This document shows positions 59,163 through 64,000 of a stretch of DNA of 64,000 nt, one piece after another. Made by a program: the position numbers and the translations under genes. The DNA comes from Boswellia sacra (lineage: Eukaryota > Streptophyta > Magnoliopsida > Sapindales > Burseraceae). Each line of letters begins with the position of its first letter. The stretch's first letter is position 1. The notes below the pieces were generated by a model. It ran no database searches. It was not told the origin of the DNA and saw nothing but the letters and a program-made list of their open reading frames with translations. The stretch is taken from assembly GCA_013180625.2 (NCBI GenBank), contig SNVD02011507.1, positions 868,001 through 932,000 of the forward strand, read 5' to 3'.

Positions 59163-62100
59163 CTCTTGAAAATCCTGGCAATATCAGCCTTTGTATTCGC
59201 TCTGAAATTTCTGCCCAGCACACACACCAATCCCACTAACAAGTGTCCCTCTTCCAAGAATCTAACTGTTTTAACAGTGCATCTCTTGTCAGTTATGAAC
59301 CAGAACTTAGATTATTGTTCTTCTGCTGACAGCTTGTTTAAGGACACATTTCTGCTTTCTCTTTCTCTTTCTCCCTCTCTATGTAGAAAGAGAAAGCTGG
59401 AGTGAGGTGAAAGCCACATGAACCCATGCAGGATTAAAAGGGTAGTGATGACTTTCAAATGAACTTTAATGAGTGTTTATAATTTGCCTAATCTAAAGTC
59501 AAGAATGCTGCAGGTATGCTTACACTTTTCGGTGAAAGGTAGAAAGACTGGCCCTTTTACATCGTTTTTGTTTTGAGAAAATTGCAGGAATCCTGAAGGA
59601 TTGCAATGCTTTTGGGGGTTGTAATCATGGCTAGTGAAAGCTACCCACATAAAGATTAGTATAAATTAACCCTATATTATGTGTAAAGCTCATTAAAGTG
59701 GGAATTAAGAGGATGAGTTGGATGACAATCTTATAATGAGAACCACAGTATACATCAACTAAAACTAATTTTTAATGCGAGGCAAATATTGTAGCTTTAT
59801 GTTACTCTTTTAGACATGTACAATATATAAAATTTAAAATCTTTGCTACAATATCGGAATTTTTTGCCTGCCTGCCAATTCTTGCGTCAAACACTACAAC
59901 AAAATTTTTCATTTTTCTAAAGAATAGTACAACACGTCAAAAGGCATTTCCTCCTGCCAACGCCAGACTATAAATTGTGCAATACACATATGTGACTGTT
60001 TTTTTAACAAAGACTTTTGGCCATAACAGAGCCTTGATATAATTGAGACTAGCTATGCATCGAAAGGCGACGGTACATGTTACATCACCACGTATACTCA
60101 TAAATTCTTCTCGTCAAAATAAATGTATGCAAACCCGAAAGTGATGACTGTTGGATTAATCATGGCAAAAGATTACAATCGATCAGGCAGTCATGATGGG
60201 CCCATCAACTGGTGCTTTAATGTTGCCATGCACTTATTGGTAGGTTGGCCACAACATTTATTTTAAGAAGAAAAGTTGTTTTTATGTTCCAAGTGGTTAA
60301 GATCATTTGATTATATTCATCCTTCACTTTCTTTCAGTAAAAAATTGTCTTCGATGAGACTTGTTATCCTTTATGCTCTGTCATCTTTCCCCCTCTCTGC
60401 CACTGCCAGTCTGCTCTCATTTTCTTGTACTTGACAAAACTCCAAATTCCCAAAGCCTATTTTCTAGCTTTGCGTCACCTGGACCTCCAAAGAAGTTAAT
60501 GGGAGATGTCAATTTGTTAGGAAGGTATAAATGTAAATTGTGATTTGGAGCAGCCAACAGTTCATGAAAATTCATTGCAACCGCAAGTTCTACGTCTAGC
60601 AGAAGGTTAAGACTTCAAAATTTCTCTCTCTCTCTCTCAATTGAAGATTTAATTATGAGAGTTGCCTCAAGAAAGGTAGCATAATACATGGAATATTTGA
60701 GTGGCCACTGCACTGCAGCTTCCATATCACTTTATCACTACTCACCACCTAATGTGTAGACCCATGTGGGCGAGTTGGTACCAAGGAAATCATGCTTTCC
60801 AGTCCTAAATTTTGTTTTTCCACCATTGTGTGGGTTCAAACCACTCGAAACATCAATTGGGAATGGCTTGGTTTTGCTGTATAATCCTTTAATTGGGAGG
60901 AAAACCAAAGGGAAGCAAAAGCTAAAAGCCAAACCAAAAAAGGGTTTTTATTATTCCTTTCTGTACACATGAAGGCTAAAGAAGTATAAATCATTAGTGC
61001 AGGTGGTGACTACCATCATAGTGCACACACAACATCCAAACCCCACCATTTTAAGTCCCATAAATCATCGTAATATCATATTATATGCTTCAGTACTTCT
61101 TAGCATGTGTGACTGAGTATAACATTAACATAAACGCATCGTGTGGCTGGCCTGTTATTGTCAATTATGCTACCATGATCAATCACCGTGGCTTATCAAC
61201 ATAAATACCCTAACCTGTGCCATAACCACCAAATCATCAGCAATTGGAGTCGTCTCACAAGGTTCAATTTCTATTAGTTTCTGGCCAGTTCTTGCAAGTA
61301 TTTTTGTGCTTGTTATTTTGTCTAGGGCAAGAGGTAAACCACATGAATGCTAGGATGATGGGCCTAGATGTGTCCAAATACTGCCAAATTTGGGTAGGCC
61401 CCGGGCCCAATTCTTGGCCTTTGCACTCCACATCAATCTCATGGGCCATTCTTGGACACCCACCGACGACATGGGATACTGTTGCTGATGTCTCATCAAA
61501 ATTCAGAACATAAGTTGTTCCTGCTTTAGGTAGCTCCTTTCAAAGCGCTCAATTGGCAGGAGGAGGTTAAGTGAGATGAATTGTTATTGTTTACTTTCTT
61601 TGCAGGCGGAACAAAAAGTTATAAAACAAATACTTTTAGATATAGCACATGGGCAAGGAGAAAAAGCAGCTTTTTAACTAACCTAAAAATCAATTTTGAT
61701 TTCGTTGTCTATAAGACAAAAGGGGGATGCATGCGCACGCATTAATGAAAATGTTTTTTTGAATAAGATTAGGATAAAGTTTAGAATGATAATATTTTCC
61801 CCATTCAGTAACTTAGCAGGATCCGTCATAAAGGGTAAATTTGTAAGAGACATAGATTACGACAGTTCTCCTTATATATATATATATATATATATCTTTT
61901 TACCCGTTATTTTAATAGAAATTAAAAATTATTTTTAGATACATTTTGAAATGATAGTATGCAAGCTGATTCGATGAATAAAAATAAAGATTAAGTTAGA
62001 CTAAAACAAAGCACGGAGAGACTAAAACAATGCAGAGACCTAATATAGAAAGATAAAAGAACAAAAAAAGTGCCTGAAAATAGCAAGATTTTATGTCAAT

Positions 62101-62647
62101 TTCTTCTATCTTTCTTAGTTCAATAATGCTACACTTACAAATTTGTATACAAAGTTGATATTCTTAATTATAATATCACCATAATGGCTTATTTTAACAA
62201 AGAATCAATTAGATTAAGATTACATAAATAGTAAGAAATAGTCAAATTAGAAAGATTGTTTTGATAAATAGCAAATTTTTAATTGCACAAAGGTTGAAAG
62301 ACGCTAGAGTAAATTTTCGATAGGCGTTAACGGGATTGATCCCATAATCCTTTACATATTAACGGGATTAATATCATCCCATAATTATTGATTGGTTAGA
62401 TTCCATCATCCCATAACTATTAATAGGTCAGCTTGTTGTCCATTTAGTAGGTTAAAAAACAAAAAAGATTATTTTTCAAAACACTCTCGAACTTGATTAT
62501 TTTGTAACTTATCTCAAAATATTATGTAGCTGAATTGAAATAGACATACAGGACAAACTTGTATATCTTAGAGGCCTCACGTGATTTTCAACAAATATAA
62601 AGATTAGTAATGAAAACTAAAAGAGACAAAAAAGCCGGTTTGGCGAT
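59163..62647. other. 5' region of the NPH3-like gene and intergenic DNA
   Basis: The promoter and 5' UTR of the minus-strand NPH3-like gene lie in the first several hundred bases; a CT-rich run is near 59352-59390. No further gene recognised. Simple repeats: (TC)n near 60623-60640 and (TA)n at 61873-61895. A duplicated ttaacgggatt...cccataat unit lies near 62326-62385. Confidence 0.45.
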
Positions 62648-62711
62648 GCTTGCATTGCAAGCCATGGACCAATAAAATCGAGGTGGAGGGCCGAAGCATT
62701 GGGTATATATA
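62648..62711 (+). promoter_or_regulatory. possible core promoter (palindrome, CCAAT, TATA)
   Basis: The perfect palindrome GCTTGCATTGCAAGC (62648-62662) is followed by CCAAT (62669-62673) and TATATATA (62704-62711), all on the plus strand. No gene can be read downstream before the hAT element at 62872 or after it to the window end. Confidence 0.3.
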
Positions 62712-62871
62712 GTTTTCTTTTAAGGGCAGAAGTTTCATGCTGTTCCTACCCTCTCTAGTTCTACCAAGGACTAAATCGTCCTCCGTCGTTCTCTGGATGG
62801 TTGGGTTCAAGTTGGGTTGTTATAGTTCTCTCGTTTTACATTGAGGAAATGGGCTTGGATGTTCTCCACAT

Positions 62872-63754
62872 TAGGGGTATTCAAAATCCAATCCAATCCG
62901 TCCAAATCGATCAATCTAATTCAAATCAATCTAATTTTGATTGGATTTGATCAATTGACAGATTGGATTGGATTGAAATTTTTAAGAAGCGAATTAATTG
63001 GATCGGATAACGAATCCTATTATAAAAACCCATTATAAACCGATCCAATCCAAATAATAGGTAATAAAATTAACATGTAATATATACAAATTAAAATTAA
63101 CATTTGATGATCATTGATGTAATGCATCTGTGCTATATGTAATTGGAAAGTATAAATATAACATAGTTATCATTATTTTTTTATTTCATGAATTGTTTTT
63201 TCATGTCAATATTATTTATCTCACTATAAAAACTATTAGTTACGTATTAATTATTTGTTCATGTTTGCAATGCATTCTTTAATATGCATGGATGACATTG
63301 AGTTAATACAATTATGTAATAATAAATTTTTTCAAGTTCCATTTTATGCAAGGTAGCTTATTGCATAGAGTCCTATAAATTTATTTAAATTATAATATTT
63401 GTATTGAAATGATTTAAATTTTTATTATTTTTTTTAGTTGGGAACATTAATCAATTTATAAATGAATTTTTATTTATTATATTACGGTTTATCAATATTT
63501 TAATTTGCTTGTTAACTTTATTTTATCATTATTTTTATATAATAACTTGTGTTTATTATTGAATCACATGAGACTTTTTTTTTTAATTTTTTAAAGTTCG
63601 GATTGGATCGGATAATGTTTTTTTTAAATCAGATTGGATCGGATTTCAATCTTTAATTGAATCGGATTGGATTGAAAAATCTCTAAACCGATCATTATTG
63701 AATTGGATTGGTTATTAACTAAACCCATCGGATCCAAACCGACGAACACCCCTA
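62872..63754. mobile_element. hAT-type non-autonomous element
   Basis: 883 bp with TIRs TAGGGGTATTC (left) and TAGGGGTGTTC (right, reversed). The flanking 8-bp duplications ctccacat (62864-62871) and ctctacat (63755-63762) differ by one base. Both subterminal regions are packed with GGATTGGATC/AATCCAATCC motifs, typical of transposase-binding repeats. The interior is AT-rich with no transposase. Confidence 0.85.
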
Positions 63755-64000
63755 CTCTACATCTACCTGAGTGATAAGAACAACACATGTAGCTTTATGA
63801 TGAATGCATTGCGCTCCTTTGCATAACAATAAGATGTTTGCTCTCTTACTTGGCAGGGTTTCATCTCATGTAAGTATGCAACGCCCATTGGTCTTGGTTT
63901 TGCAGAGTTAATAAGATGATTTAGCGGTTCCCACCAGGGATATCGAATTACCGAACCGATCCCAACTGCATTAGTTTCCCTTTCCCTTTTGCTGATGCTA
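63755..64000. other. window end, no gene recognised
   Basis: Sequence continuing from the hAT insertion site. No coding feature identified; any gene using the promoter-like stretch at 62648-62711 would extend past the window. Confidence 0.4.

Overview
This is nuclear DNA from a flowering plant, most likely a eudicot. The evidence is a set of plant-specific CC-type glutaredoxins, an NPH3/RPT2-like BTB gene, GT-AG introns, an AT-rich background, and a dense nest of Ty1/copia, MULE and hAT elements. I could not resolve the genus.

Layout. (1) 1-3.56 kb: one intronless CC-type glutaredoxin on the minus strand (1489-1794) in otherwise featureless DNA. (2) 3.57-20.3 kb: an old minus-strand copia with 195-bp LTRs. 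It is split by a Sirevirus-like copia (5322-14054, 5-bp TSD gatgg) and by a hAT-like element (14197-17308), which itself holds a MULE-type element (14488-15412, 9-bp TSD). (3) 20.5-22.7 kb: a MULE-type element inside another MULE-type element, each with a perfect 9-bp TSD. (4) 22.8-23.5 kb: a patchwork of 'shredded' near-identical pieces of sequences found earlier in the window. (5) 24.3-36.8 kb: a small TIR element split by a second Sirevirus-like copia (24617-36373). This copia carries an extra ORF downstream of pol and a second shredded tandem copy of its own 3' half. (6) 36.8-39.0 kb: an OTU-domain deubiquitinase gene with a site II/telo-box promoter directly beside the TE edge. (7) 40.8-49.9 kb: a 4.5-kb tandem segmental duplication. 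Each unit carries a CC-type glutaredoxin with a CSMS active site, and the second copy is frameshifted. (8) 50.6-51.9 kb: a probable relict copia LTR, then a third related glutaredoxin (CCMS active site). (9) 53.9-59.2 kb: a small two-exon gene of unknown function, tRNA-Arg(ACG), and a four-exon NPH3/RPT2-like gene. (10) 62.9-63.8 kb: a hAT-type element with a near-perfect 8-bp TSD, inserted just downstream of a TATA-containing stretch.

Functional picture. The host genes are a CC-type (ROXY-like) glutaredoxin group that grew by tandem duplication, plus a deubiquitinase, a phototropism/polarity-type NPH3-like adaptor, a tRNA and one unknown small protein. All retroelement genes I could read are broken by frameshifts or stops. 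The exception is the RT-RNase H part of the 5.3-14 kb copia, which is one long open frame.

The most unusual signal is the two shredded duplicate tracts (22.87-23.5 kb and 32.84-34.87 kb). In both, islands essentially identical to nearby sequence are joined with many short deletions and almost no substitutions. This could be an odd mutational process or an assembly artefact. All calls come from reading the sequence alone; no database search was run.
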